The notes: a model not told the origin generated them from the sequence alone. A stretch of 7,853 bases of DNA from Actinomycetota bacterium (GCA_003132645.1 PKYM01000096.1:1-7853), one strand, 5' to 3'. Shown: positions 1-6,714, counted from the first letter of the stretch. Program-made: numbers and translations.

Positions 1-812
1 CCGATGCGGATGGCCGTGGCGACAGTCTCGGGCGCCTCGACCTTGTGGCCCAGCACGAGCGGCGCGGCGCCGGCCGCCTGAAAACCGCACATGACGGGCA
101 ACCGGTCGGTCACGCCGGCCTCGCGGTACTCGCGATAGCCCTTCCAGTAACTCGTGATGTTGCCCGCGTTGCCGACCGGGATGCAGTGGTACTCGGGCGG
201 TCCGCCGAGTACGTCGCAGACCTCGAAGGCGCCGGTCTTCTGGCCCTCGATACGGTAGGGGTTGACCGAGTTGACGAGGGCGATCGGCAGGTTGGCCGAC
301 GCCTCTCGCACGATATCCAGGGCGACGTCGAAGTTGCCCGCGATGGAGATCACGGTGGCGCCGTAGGCGACCGCCTGGGCGAGCTTGCCCATGGCGATCT
401 TGCCCTCGGGGATCACAACGATAGCCGTGATGCCGGCCTTGGCCGCGTAGGCCGCCGCCGAGGCGCTGGTGTTGCCCGTCGAGGCGCAGATCACCGCCCG
501 GTACTCCTCTTCGAGGACCTTGCTCAGCGCCATCGTCATGCCGCGGTCCTTGAACGAACAGGTCGGGTTCAGGCCCTCGAGCTTGAGGTACAGCTCGACC
601 CCCAGCGCGGCGCCCAGGTTGCCCGCGGCCACCAGCGGCGTGTCGCCCTCGCCGAGGGTGACGATCGGCGTCTTGTCGCTCACCGGCAGGTACTGACGGT
701 AGCGGGCGATCACACCCCGGCCGCGCAGGCCGCCGGCGCCCGCGCCGGCGCCAGTGAGGCCGCCGGTGCCCGCATCGCCCGCGCCCGCCCTGCCCGTGTC
801 GCTACCGGCCAT
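1..812 (-). CDS. thrC: Threonine synthase, C-terminus cut by window edge
   Basis: PLP-dependent enzyme converting O-phosphohomoserine to threonine and phosphate, the last step of threonine synthesis, in the cytosol. My translation leftward from ATG 812 gives 270 codons before the edge; the family is usually about 350 residues, so some 80 are missing. Visible signatures are [13 protein letters not shown] (48-60), [11 protein letters not shown] (82-92) with the Schiff-base lysine at Lys88, the phosphate-binding [11 protein letters not shown] (110-120) and [15 protein letters not shown] (212-226). The start is supported by GAGGG five nt upstream and overlaps the end of hom by 11 nt, implying translational coupling. 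Residues 3-33 form a Gly/Ala-rich stretch before the usual family start ([10 protein letters not shown]); GTG 713 is a shorter alternative start. Cys85 sits where I recall glycine in most homologues. thrB would be expected next, outside the window. The family call is secure. Confidence 0.96.
   Translation of the reverse strand, partial: MAGSDTGRAGAGDAGTGGLTGAGAGAGGLRGRGVIARYRQYLPVSDKTPIVTLGEGDTPLVAAGNLGAALGVELYLKLEGLNPTCSFKDRGMTMALSKVLEEEYRAVICASTGNTSASAAAYAAKAGITAIVVIPEGKIAMGKLAQAVAYGATVISIAGNFDVALDIVREASANLPIALVNSVNPYRIEGQKTGAFEVCDVLGGPPEYHCIPVGNAGNITSYWKGYREYREAGVTDRLPVMCGFQAAGAAPLVLGHKVEAPETVATAIRI
727..773 (-). repeat. Imperfect tandem repeat of 30-bp period inside thrC start region
   Basis: The 17-nt words at 727-743 and 757-773 differ at one base (737/767) and are exactly 30 bp apart, i.e. 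ten codons. In the protein they give AGTGGL (14-19) and AGAGGL (24-29). The region is almost pure Gly/Ala codons, so replication slippage is a likely origin of the N-terminal extension of threonine synthase. Confidence 0.75.
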
Positions 813-2085
813 CGTCGCCCTCGAGCCTGATGACGCTCGGCCGGCTGCGCACTACGGGCAGCGCCTCGATGCGCGCCAGGGCGCTGAAGAAGGCAGCCTC
901 GCGGACCGGGTGCAGGACGAGCACGAGCTGGGCCGAATCTTCTTCGCCGATCTGCTGCATGGAGTGGATGCTGACGCCCTCGTCGCCGAACACACCGGCG
1001 ATGGCGGCCAGCACGCCGGGCTCGTCGGCCACCTGGACTCGCATGTAGAAGCGCGAGACCACCTCGGCGCTGGGATAGAAGCCGAGCTGCTTGTAGCAGG
1101 TGCAGTTGCGGATGTAGCCGCCCGGCGCCGTGTTGACGATCGAGATCACGTCGCCGAGCACGGCCGAGGCGGTCGGCGTACCGCCGGCCCCGGGCCCGAA
1201 CAACATGATCTTGTCGAAGCTGTCGCTTTCGAGGAACACGGCGTTGTAGGCGCCCGAGACGCCGGCCAGCGGGTGCTCGGCGGGGATGAAGCAGGGATAC
1301 ACGCGCACGTTGACGCGCCCGTCGATCAGCTTGGCCACGCCGAGCAGTTTGGGCGTGAGCCCAAGCTCGGCGCCGCGGGTCACGTCGACATCGGTGATGG
1401 CCTCGATGCCCTCGTGTTCGACGTCTGCCAGGGTGACCCGGCTGTGAAAGGCCAGCGACGAGAGGATGGCCATCTTGGCGGCCGCGTCCTTGCCGCTGAC
1501 GTCTTCGGTCGGGTCGGCTTCGGCGTAGCCGAGCTCCTGGGCCTTCTTGAGCGTCGGGGCATACTCGGCGCCGGTCTGGGCCATGGCCGAGAGGATGTAG
1601 TTGGTCGTGCCGTTGACGATGCCCATGACGCCCGTGACGCGCGCCGCCGTGAGCGACTCGCGCAGCACCTTGATGACCGGCACAGCGCCCACCGAGCTGG
1701 CTTCGAAGCGCAGGTAGGTGCCGGCGTCTTCGGCGGCCTGCAGAAGCTCGGCGCCGTGTTGTGAGAGGAGCTGTTTGTTGGCGGTGACGACCGCCTTGCC
1801 GGCCTTGAGCGCCGCGAGCTGGATGGTGCGGGCCGGCTCGATGCCGCCGATCAGCTCGATCACCACGTCGATCGCGGGATCGTTGACGAGGTCGGCGAAA
1901 TCGGTCGTGAGCCGCACGCCCGGCGGCACCAGCGCCTGGCGCTCGGGCGAGAGCTCGCAGACCGTGCGCAGGATCACGTCCTTGCCGGTCGCCAGCCGGA
2001 TCTCGTCGACGCCCTCGCTGAGCAGCCGCCCGACGCCGGAACCCACTGTCCCGTAGCCCACCAGTCCGATGCCGACCACTTCCAC
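802..2085 (-). CDS. hom: Homoserine dehydrogenase with C-terminal ACT domain
   Basis: Reduces aspartate-4-semialdehyde to homoserine with NAD(P)H, the branch point towards threonine and methionine. The 427-residue length is typical of monofunctional bacterial enzymes. An N-terminal Rossmann fold carries [12 protein letters not shown] (7-18), followed by TANKQLL (101-107) and the catalytic region from NGTTNYIL (158-165) to [19 protein letters not shown] (186-204). By alignment from memory with the yeast enzyme, Glu189, Asp195, Asp200 and Lys204 match its substrate and catalytic residues. Residues about 347-420 form an ACT domain ([27 protein letters not shown]), usually the site of feedback inhibition by threonine. 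Translation starts at GTG 2085, preceded by AAGAGGGGG with a 6-nt spacer. It lies 33 nt after lysA and overlaps thrC by 11 nt. Confidence 0.97.
   Translation of the reverse strand: MEVVGIGLVGYGTVGSGVGRLLSEGVDEIRLATGKDVILRTVCELSPERQALVPPGVRLTTDFADLVNDPAIDVVIELIGGIEPARTIQLAALKAGKAVVTANKQLLSQHGAELLQAAEDAGTYLRFEASSVGAVPVIKVLRESLTAARVTGVMGIVNGTTNYILSAMAQTGAEYAPTLKKAQELGYAEADPTEDVSGKDAAAKMAILSSLAFHSRVTLADVEHEGIEAITDVDVTRGAELGLTPKLLGVAKLIDGRVNVRVYPCFIPAEHPLAGVSGAYNAVFLESDSFDKIMLFGPGAGGTPTASAVLGDVISIVNTAPGGYIRNCTCYKQLGFYPSAEVVSRFYMRVQVADEPGVLAAIAGVFGDEGVSIHSMQQIGEEDSAQLVLVLHPVREAAFFSALARIEALPVVRSRPSVIRLEGDDGR
818..822 (-). promoter_or_regulatory. Ribosome binding site deciding the thrC start
   Basis: GAGGG read leftward, within the last codons of hom, five nt before ATG 812. 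It supports initiation at ATG 812 rather than at the internal GTG 713, which has no comparable site, and so implies that the Gly/Ala-rich leader peptide is translated. Confidence 0.6.
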
Positions 2086-2091
2086 CGCGCG

Positions 2092-2100
2092 CCCCCTCTT
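2092..2100 (-). promoter_or_regulatory. Ribosome binding site of hom
   Basis: AAGAGGGGG read leftward with a 6-nt spacer to GTG 2085. It fixes the GTG as start and lies in the 33-nt gap after lysA, in which no terminator-like hairpin is visible. Confidence 0.65.
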
Positions 2101-2118
2101 AGCTTTCAGTCCAGGCTG

Positions 2119-3453
2119 TCAGTCGCGAGCGGCCGTCGCCGCCAGCGGACGCTGCAGTCGCAGCACATCATCCCACGTCTCGCGGGCGATGATCACGCGG
2201 GCCCGGCCGCCGGCCACCATGACCACCGCCGGCCGCGGCTGGCCGTTGTAGTTGTTGGCCATGGCGTAGCCGTAGGCGCCGGTGCAGGGCGTGACCAGCA
2301 CGTCGCCCAGCTCAGGCGGCGCGATCTTCACGTCGCGTACCAGCACGTCGCCCGACTCGCAGTGCTTGCCGACGATCGTCGTCTTGAAGGTGGCCGGCAC
2401 GTCGGCGCGGTTGCCGATCATGGCCTCGTAACGCGAGCCGTAGAGCATCGGCCTGATGTTGTCGGACATGCCGCCGTCGACGGCCACGTAGGTGCGCCCG
2501 TCGGGCACCGGCTTGATCGTGCCGACCCGGTAGAGAGTGACCGCCGCCTTGCCGGCGATCGAGCGACCGGGCTCGACCAGGATGGTGGGCGGCGCCATAT
2601 GGTGGCGCGCGGCCTCGGCGACCACCGCGTCGACGGCGACCGCGGCGAACTCGACGATCGACGAGGGCTGGTCGCGGGCGGTGTAACGGATCCCCAGACC
2701 GCCGCCCAGGTTGAACAGGCGGCACACGAAGGAAAGCTCGTCACGCCACTCGGCGAGCGTTCCCATGAGGATCTCGATCTCCCGCCTGTACGACGACAGA
2801 TCGAAGATCTGCGAGCCGATGTGGGCGTGCATGCCGACCGGCCGCAGATGGCTCGCCGCGAGGCAGCGGGACAGCGCTTCGGTGGCCTGGCCCTCGTTCA
2901 GGCCAAAGCCGAACTTGGAGTCGGGCTGACCGGTCTGCACGGCGGCATGGGTGGCCGGCCGCACGCCGGGCGTGATGCGCACCAGGACGTCCTGGACCAG
3001 GCCGCGGCGGCCCGCGGCGGCGTCGAGCGCCGCGATCTCGGAGAACGAGTCGACGACCACGTGGCCGATGCCGCAGTCGAGCGCCAGCTCCAGCTCGGCG
3101 GCGGTCTTGTTGTTGCCGTGAAAGAAGATGTCCGAGGGCGGAAAGCCGGCCGCGCGAGCGGCCGCCAGTTCGCCGCCCGAGGCGACGTCGAGGGCCAGGC
3201 CCTCCTGGGCCACGAGTTCGATCATCGCTCGACACGAGAACGCCTTGCTGGCGTAGACGATGCGAAACTCGCGGCCGTGACCGGCGAAGGCCGTGAGGTA
3301 GGCGCGGCACTGGTCGCGCAGGGTCTGCTCGTCGTAGACGAACAGCGGCGTGCCGAAGGTGTCGGCCAGTTCGACCACGTCGCAGCCGCCGATCTCGAGG
3401 TGACCGGCGGCGTCGTGACGGGAGGTGTGCGGGTAGATGAGCGTGTGAGTCAC
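2119..3453 (-). CDS. lysA: Diaminopimelate decarboxylase
   Basis: PLP enzyme of fold type III that decarboxylates meso-2,6-diaminopimelate to L-lysine, the final lysine step, in the cytosol. Its 444 residues fit the family. The N-terminal alanine-racemase-like barrel shows VYASKAFSC (66-74) with PLP lysine Lys70, HGNNKT (112-117), GMHAHIGSQI (207-216), FNLGGGLGIRY (247-257, phosphate-binding glycines) and VEPGRSIAG (293-301). The C-terminal beta domain shows GKHCESGDVL (362-371), where Cys365 and Glu366 form the active-site motif completed by the partner subunit of the dimer, and TGAYGYAMANNYN (391-403). The start is GTG 3453; the ribosome site is poor (TAAGATAG), so translation may depend on read-on from the cobO-like gene 34 nt upstream. 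No other start is close: the ATG at 3472 meets a stop after one codon. The following gene is hom. Confidence 0.97.
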   Translation of the reverse strand: MTHTLIYPHTSRHDAAGHLEIGGCDVVELADTFGTPLFVYDEQTLRDQCRAYLTAFAGHGREFRIVYASKAFSCRAMIELVAQEGLALDVASGGELAAARAAGFPPSDIFFHGNNKTAAELELALDCGIGHVVVDSFSEIAALDAAAGRRGLVQDVLVRITPGVRPATHAAVQTGQPDSKFGFGLNEGQATEALSRCLAASHLRPVGMHAHIGSQIFDLSSYRREIEILMGTLAEWRDELSFVCRLFNLGGGLGIRYTARDQPSSIVEFAAVAVDAVVAEAARHHMAPPTILVEPGRSIAGKAAVTLYRVGTIKPVPDGRTYVAVDGGMSDNIRPMLYGSRYEAMIGNRADVPATFKTTIVGKHCESGDVLVRDVKIAPPELGDVLVTPCTGAYGYAMANNYNGQPRPAVVMVAGGRARVIIARETWDDVLRLQRPLAATAARD

Positions 3454-3463
3454 GGCGCTATCT

Positions 3464-3484
3464 TACGCCATCGGCTCGGGCGTA
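3464..3484 (-). other. Small inverted repeat between cobO and lysA
   Basis: TACGCC and GGCGTA (3464-3469 and 3479-3484) form a 6-bp stem with a 9-nt loop in the 34-nt gap between cobO and lysA. There is no T-run on the leftward side, so it is not a convincing terminator. It could be an RNA-processing or translation-tuning hairpin just ahead of the weak lysA ribosome site, or chance in G+C-rich DNA. Confidence 0.35.
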
Positions 3485-3487
3485 GCC

Positions 3488-4012
3488 TCAGTACTCGATG
3501 CCCTCGCGCGCGCCGACGCCGGCGTCGAAGTAGTGTTTGAGGGGCCGCATCTCGGTCACCAGGTCGGCGGCCGCGACGATCTCGGCGGGCGCCCGCCGCC
3601 CGGTGAGGACGAGCTCGACGTGGCTGGGCTTGTCGCGCAGCAGCCCAAGCACGTCGTCGATCGCGACGAGCTCGAAGAACAGCGCCGTGATGAGCTCGTC
3701 GAGCACGACCACGTCGTAGTCGCCACTACCCACGAGCTCGCAGGCCCGCCGAAAGCCGGCCGCCGCCGCGGCGCGGTCGTCGGCGGTGACCTTGCCCTTG
3801 AGCACCCAGTGATCGAGGCCGACCTGCTCGGTGTCGATGCCCAGCCGCCCGGCCGACACGATCTCGCCCCAGGTCGGGTCGCCCTTCATGAACTGCAGGA
3901 CGAGAACGCGCAGACCCTGCCCGGCGGCGCGCATGGCGAGGCCAAAGCCGGCCGTCGTCTTGCCCTTGCCGTCGCCGGTATAGACCTGGACGTAGCCTGT
4001 GCGCTCGCTCAT
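3488..4012 (-). CDS. cobO: ATP:corrinoid adenosyltransferase (CobO/CobA type)
   Basis: Transfers the 5'-deoxyadenosyl group of ATP to the cobalt of a reduced corrinoid, making the coenzyme form of B12 needed by AdoCbl mutases, eliminases and class II ribonucleotide reductase. The 174-residue protein is nearly all family domain: a P-loop YTGDGKGKTT (11-20), FGLAMRAAGQGLRVLVLQFMKG (residues 23-44), a Walker-B-like YDVVVLDELITA (99-110) with Asp105 and Glu106, a conserved LTGRRAP (136-142), and the C-terminal MRPLKHYFDAGVGAREGIEY (155-174). The open frame extends 25 codons upstream, but that part is Arg-rich and lies inside the dehydrogenase gene. I take ATG 4012, which shares one base with the dehydrogenase stop (TGATG), a standard coupling arrangement. 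No cobalamin biosynthesis genes lie nearby, so a corrinoid-salvage or enzyme-supply role is an inference. PduO- and EutT-type enzymes are unrelated folds and are excluded by the motifs. Confidence 0.93.
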   Translation of the reverse strand: MSERTGYVQVYTGDGKGKTTAGFGLAMRAAGQGLRVLVLQFMKGDPTWGEIVSAGRLGIDTEQVGLDHWVLKGKVTADDRAAAAAGFRRACELVGSGDYDVVVLDELITALFFELVAIDDVLGLLRDKPSHVELVLTGRRAPAEIVAAADLVTEMRPLKHYFDAGVGAREGIEY

Positions 4013-4860
4013 CAGTAGGTAAAGAACCCTTCGCCGCTCTTGCGGCCGAGCTTGCCGGCCGCCACGAGCTCGCCGAGCAGCGGGCACGGCCGGTACCCGG
4101 CGTCGCCCAGGTCGCGTTCGAGGGTCTCGAGGATGGCCTTGGTGGTGTCGAGTCCGACGAGATCGGCAAGCGCCAGCGGACCCATCGGGAAGTTGGCGCC
4201 GAGCTTGAGGCCGGTGTCGATGTCGGCGGCGCTCGCGACACCTTCGGCGAGCGCCTGCGCGGCCCCGTTGATCATCGGAAAGAGAATGCGGTTGACGACG
4301 AACCCGGGCGAGTCCTTGACGGTGATCGGCGTCTTGCCGACGGCCTCGCAGAAACCGCGCGCCGCGGCCACGGTGTCGTCGGCCGTCGCCGCGCCGCGCA
4401 CGACCTCGACCAGCGCCATGGCCGGCACGGGGTTGAAGAAGTGGATGCCGACGAAGCGCTCCGGACGCGCCACGAAGCCGGCCAGCGTGGTCACCGACAG
4501 GCTCGAAGTGTTGGTGGCGATGATCGCCTCGGGACGCAGGGCCACGGCGGCGTTCTCGAGCAGGCCGCGCTTGACAACGAGCGACTCGGGCGCAGCTTCG
4601 ATGAACAGATCGGCGTCGGCGCCCGCCGACACGTCGAGCCCAGTCGTGATACGGCCGAGAGCGGCGTCGCGCTTGTCGGCTGAGATGCGACCCTTGTCTA
4701 CGGCCCGGCCGAGCTGCTTTTCGATGCCGGCCATGCCCTTGGCCACGAACTCGTCGGCGACGTCGATCATGGTCGCCTGCAGGCCGGCCACGACGGCCAC
4801 CTGGACGATGCCCGCACCCATCTGCCCGGCCCCCGCGACCAGCACCTTCTGTACTTTCAC
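4012..4860 (-). CDS. 3-hydroxybutyryl-CoA (3-hydroxyacyl-CoA) dehydrogenase
   Basis: NAD(P)-dependent enzyme interconverting 3-hydroxyacyl-CoA and 3-oxoacyl-CoA; the 282-residue single-unit form is typical of 3-hydroxybutyryl-CoA dehydrogenase (Hbd, PaaH or FadB2 type). The Rossmann motif is VLVAGAGQMGAGI (6-18). The catalytic dyad is visible as His140 in GIHFFNPVP and Glu152 in LVEVV, with Ser119 in TNTSSLS and Asn190 in DSPGFVVNRIL matching substrate-site residues. The C-terminal helical domain contains GPLALADLVGLD (227-238) and ends KLGRKSGEGFFTY. The frame opens at GTG 4881, but a near-perfect AAGGAGG (4873 to 4867) lies inside that extension and points to GTG 4860, which also gives the normal family N-terminus. 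It is the first gene of the leftward block, overlapping cobO by one base. Butyrate formation, polyhydroxybutyrate metabolism and fatty-acid or aromatic breakdown all remain possible; no companion thiolase or hydratase is in view. Confidence 0.94.
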   Translation of the reverse strand: MKVQKVLVAGAGQMGAGIVQVAVVAGLQATMIDVADEFVAKGMAGIEKQLGRAVDKGRISADKRDAALGRITTGLDVSAGADADLFIEAAPESLVVKRGLLENAAVALRPEAIIATNTSSLSVTTLAGFVARPERFVGIHFFNPVPAMALVEVVRGAATADDTVAAARGFCEAVGKTPITVKDSPGFVVNRILFPMINGAAQALAEGVASAADIDTGLKLGANFPMGPLALADLVGLDTTKAILETLERDLGDAGYRPCPLLGELVAAGKLGRKSGEGFFTY

Positions 4861-4866
4861 TTCGCT

Positions 4867-4873
4867 CCTCCTT
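4867..4873 (-). promoter_or_regulatory. Near-perfect Shine-Dalgarno of the 3-hydroxyacyl-CoA dehydrogenase
   Basis: AAGGAGG read leftward, six nt before GTG 4860. It lies within the longer open frame that begins at GTG 4881, and therefore decides in favour of the 282-residue start. It is the strongest ribosome site in the window. Confidence 0.85.
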
Positions 4874-4920
4874 GTGACCACCGGCGCCGCCCGGCCTTTA
4901 GCGGCGAAAAGTCCGGCGCG

Positions 4921-4943
4921 CGCCGCCTGTCTTTGAGGCGGCG
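4921..4943. other. G+C-rich hairpin in the divergent intergenic region
   Basis: CGCCGCCT (4921-4928) and AGGCGGCG (4936-4943) are perfect 8-bp arms around a 7-nt loop. No T-run follows on either strand and no gene ends here, so a terminator is unlikely. If leftward transcription begins near the palindrome at 4974-4991, this hairpin lies in the 5' leader of the dehydrogenase operon, about 60 nt before its start, where it could affect translation or elongation. It could also be a protein-binding site. Confidence 0.5.
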
Positions 4944-4973
4944 ACCGGAGCTCGTCGGCCGGGTTCGGCGAGG

Positions 4974-4991
4974 CCCTATGCTACTATAGGG
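4974..4991. promoter_or_regulatory. Interrupted palindrome with -10-like hexamers on both strands
   Basis: CCCTAT (4974-4979) and ATAGGG (4986-4991) are perfect inverted arms around a 6-nt spacer, ending six nt before ATG 4998. The A+T-rich centre gives TACTAT on the plus strand and TATAGT on the minus strand at 4982-4987, both close to a sigma-70 type -10 element; I find no good -35 hexamer for either. The right arm also includes AGGG, the only ribosome-site candidate for the diguanylate cyclase. The element may be a shared promoter/operator, or an RNA hairpin hiding that site. Confidence 0.5.
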
Positions 4992-4997
4992 TTTCTG

Positions 4998-6656
4998 ATG
5001 GACTGCAAGTTCCTCGACTCCTACCAAGCCGACCTCGATGGCAGTAGCATCGACGTCTGGTACTGTCGCAAGCGCGACCCGTTCGTTCTGGGCCCCTCGC
5101 GCGAAGTCGCCCTCGCCACCTGCTCGGGCTGCCGGCTCTCCGACAACACCCGCCCGCCCAGCGAGCTCGCTTACGAGGTCGAGCGCCGCAACCAGGAGCT
5201 CGTCGCGCTCAACGCCATCGTCTCGGCGGTCAACTCCTCGCTCGATCTCTCCACCGTGTTGAACACAGGGCTCGACAAGGCCATCGAGATCCTCCAGGTC
5301 GACGCCGGCTGGGTCTCCCTGACCTCAGACGACGGGCTCCAGCTGGCCCTGCACCGCGGCGTCTCCGACGAGTACGCGCGCGCCATCTCGACCTTGGACG
5401 GCCAGGAAGGCATCGTCGCTCTCGTCGCCAGCGAGCAGGAGACGACGGTGGTCGAAGACATCTCGCCCGACTCGCCGACGCTGCCGCTGGCCGGCGCCGA
5501 AGGGCTGCGCACCGTCCTGGCCACCCCCCTCAAGGCCCAGGGCAGGTTGCTCGGCGTGATGGCCGTAGCCACCCGCGCCGCGCGCTCCTATTCGGCCGAC
5601 GACATCTACTTCGTGAGCTCGGCCGCCGCGCAGCTCGCGTCGGCCATCGAGCACGCCCTGCTGTTTCGCGAGCAGATCGACCGCGTCGAACGCGAGCGCC
5701 GGCTGCTCGACGCCGTCGAGACCGTCAACCGCAGCCTCGGCACCCACTCGGTGCCGACCACGGTGGTCGTCGAGGCCGCCCGGCTGATGGGTACGAACAA
5801 AGCGGCCCTCCTCGCGCTCAAGGGCGACTCTCTCGTGGCTGAAGAGGTGCACAACCTGAGCGCCGAGTTTCGTCGCGTCTTCGTACTGCCGCTCGACGAG
5901 TCGGTGTCGGGCCGCGCCATCCGCGACGGCGCCCCGGCGGCCGTCGACAACGTCGAGGGTGCGCCGCTGGTCGATGCCACGGTCGTCGCGGCCGGCGGCT
6001 ACCGCGCCTTCCTCACGGCGCCGCTGCAGTCCTACAAGGGCACCTACGGCGCCCTGTCTGTGTTCTTCGAGCGGCCGCGACACTTCTCGGAGGACGACAA
6101 GACGATCCTCGCCACGTTCGCCAGCCAGGCCACCGTGGCCCTCGAAAACCAGAGCCTCATGCGCGAGAAGGACGTGCTGGCGCGCACCGACGGTCTCACC
6201 GGCGTGTACAACCGCAACTACCTCGAGCTCACGCTCGATCAGGCCATGCGCGCGATCCATCGCAACGGCGGCCTCGTCAGCCTGGTGTTCATCGACGTCG
6301 ACGACCTGAAGACCGTGAACGACCAGCGCGGCCATCAGGCCGGCGACCGCGTGCTGCGCGACCTGGCCCGGCTGCTTGCCGACAGCTGTCGCGAAACCGA
6401 CACCGTGGCGCGCTACGGCGGCGACGAGTTCGTGGTGCTCATGCCGGGCACCGACGCACTCGGCGCCCGTAAGGTCCTCGCCAAGATCGACAACGCCATC
6501 CAGCAGCGCAACGCCGCGGCGCCCGACGAGACTCCGCTGGCTGCCAGCATGGGGCTGCAGACATCGGGCTGGTGCGACCCCGAGGAGCTGCTGCTCGCCG
6601 CCGACCGCAGCATGTACGCCATGAAGCGTCAGCGGACGGCGGCGACCCCGGGCTGA
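4998..6656 (+). CDS. Diguanylate cyclase with Cys-rich N-terminus, two GAF domains and GGDEF domain
   Basis: Predicted soluble sensor that makes cyclic di-GMP from two GTP. Its 552 residues contain no signal peptide or membrane segment. Residues 1-50 carry Cys3, Cys23, Cys42 and Cys45 (the last two as CSGC), a possible metal- or redox-binding module that I do not recognise. A helical stretch (56-85) leads to GAF 1 (about 67-220); a second linker helix (222-248, rich in Arg/Glu) leads to GAF 2 (about 235-385). A signalling helix (FASQATVALENQSLMREKDVLARTD, residues 374-398) precedes the GGDEF domain (about 395-548). The active site is intact: Asp433 in FIDVDDLK, Asn441, Asp450 and GGDEF at 474-478. 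RETD (465-468), five residues ahead, is a complete RxxD product-inhibition site. ATG 4998 follows AGGG (4988-4991) by six nt. GAF ligands cannot be read from the sequence. It is divergent from the dehydrogenase operon and 70 nt ahead of the DUF1638 gene. Confidence 0.95.
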   Translation: MDCKFLDSYQADLDGSSIDVWYCRKRDPFVLGPSREVALATCSGCRLSDNTRPPSELAYEVERRNQELVALNAIVSAVNSSLDLSTVLNTGLDKAIEILQVDAGWVSLTSDDGLQLALHRGVSDEYARAISTLDGQEGIVALVASEQETTVVEDISPDSPTLPLAGAEGLRTVLATPLKAQGRLLGVMAVATRAARSYSADDIYFVSSAAAQLASAIEHALLFREQIDRVERERRLLDAVETVNRSLGTHSVPTTVVVEAARLMGTNKAALLALKGDSLVAEEVHNLSAEFRRVFVLPLDESVSGRAIRDGAPAAVDNVEGAPLVDATVVAAGGYRAFLTAPLQSYKGTYGALSVFFERPRHFSEDDKTILATFASQATVALENQSLMREKDVLARTDGLTGVYNRNYLELTLDQAMRAIHRNGGLVSLVFIDVDDLKTVNDQRGHQAGDRVLRDLARLLADSCRETDTVARYGGDEFVVLMPGTDALGARKVLAKIDNAIQQRNAAAPDETPLAASMGLQTSGWCDPEELLLAADRSMYAMKRQRTAATPG

Positions 6657-6672
6657 AACGCCGGCCGACGAC

Positions 6673-6696
6673 GGCGACCCCGGTTCGACGGTCGCC
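6673..6696 (+). other. Hairpin after the diguanylate cyclase gene, possible weak terminator
   Basis: GGCGACC (6673-6679) and GGTCGCC (6690-6696) form a 7-bp stem with a 10-nt loop, starting 17 nt after the stop codon. No T-run follows, so intrinsic termination is doubtful. Its left arm repeats an 11-nt word (GGCGACCCCGG) that also occurs at 6641-6651 in the last codons of the gene. Confidence 0.35.
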
Positions 6697-6714
6697 AGCA
6701 CCGGCCTCTCCCGC

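Noticed and set aside
45..3540. Long plus-strand open frames opposite thrC, hom and lysA (for example 45-830, 754-1764, 2362-3540)
   Set aside because: Their products are rich in Arg, Ala, Gly, His and Asp without any family motif, and they lie opposite genes with clear catalytic signatures. They are the expected shadow of high third-position G+C.
4013..4087. 25-residue upstream extension of the cobO frame
   Set aside because: It lies inside the dehydrogenase coding region, is Arg-rich and unlike the family; ATG 4012 with the TGATG overlap gives the normal N-terminus just before the P-loop.
4040..4936. 298-codon plus-strand frame opposite the dehydrogenase
   Set aside because: Ser/Ala/Arg/Thr-rich with no motif and ends in the divergent control region; a shadow frame.
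4921..4943. Intrinsic terminator between the divergent blocks
   Set aside because: The hairpin is strong but no T-run follows on either strand, and no gene ends towards it.
4861..4997. Cobalamin riboswitch or lysine riboswitch in the leader of the leftward operon
   Set aside because: I looked for a B12-box-like or lysine-aptamer-like pattern and found none; 137 bp is also short for a complete cobalamin aptamer with expression platform.
5325..6701. 458-codon minus-strand frame opposite the diguanylate cyclase
   Set aside because: No motif, composition typical of an antisense shadow, and the plus-strand gene has intact GAF and GGDEF signatures across the same span.
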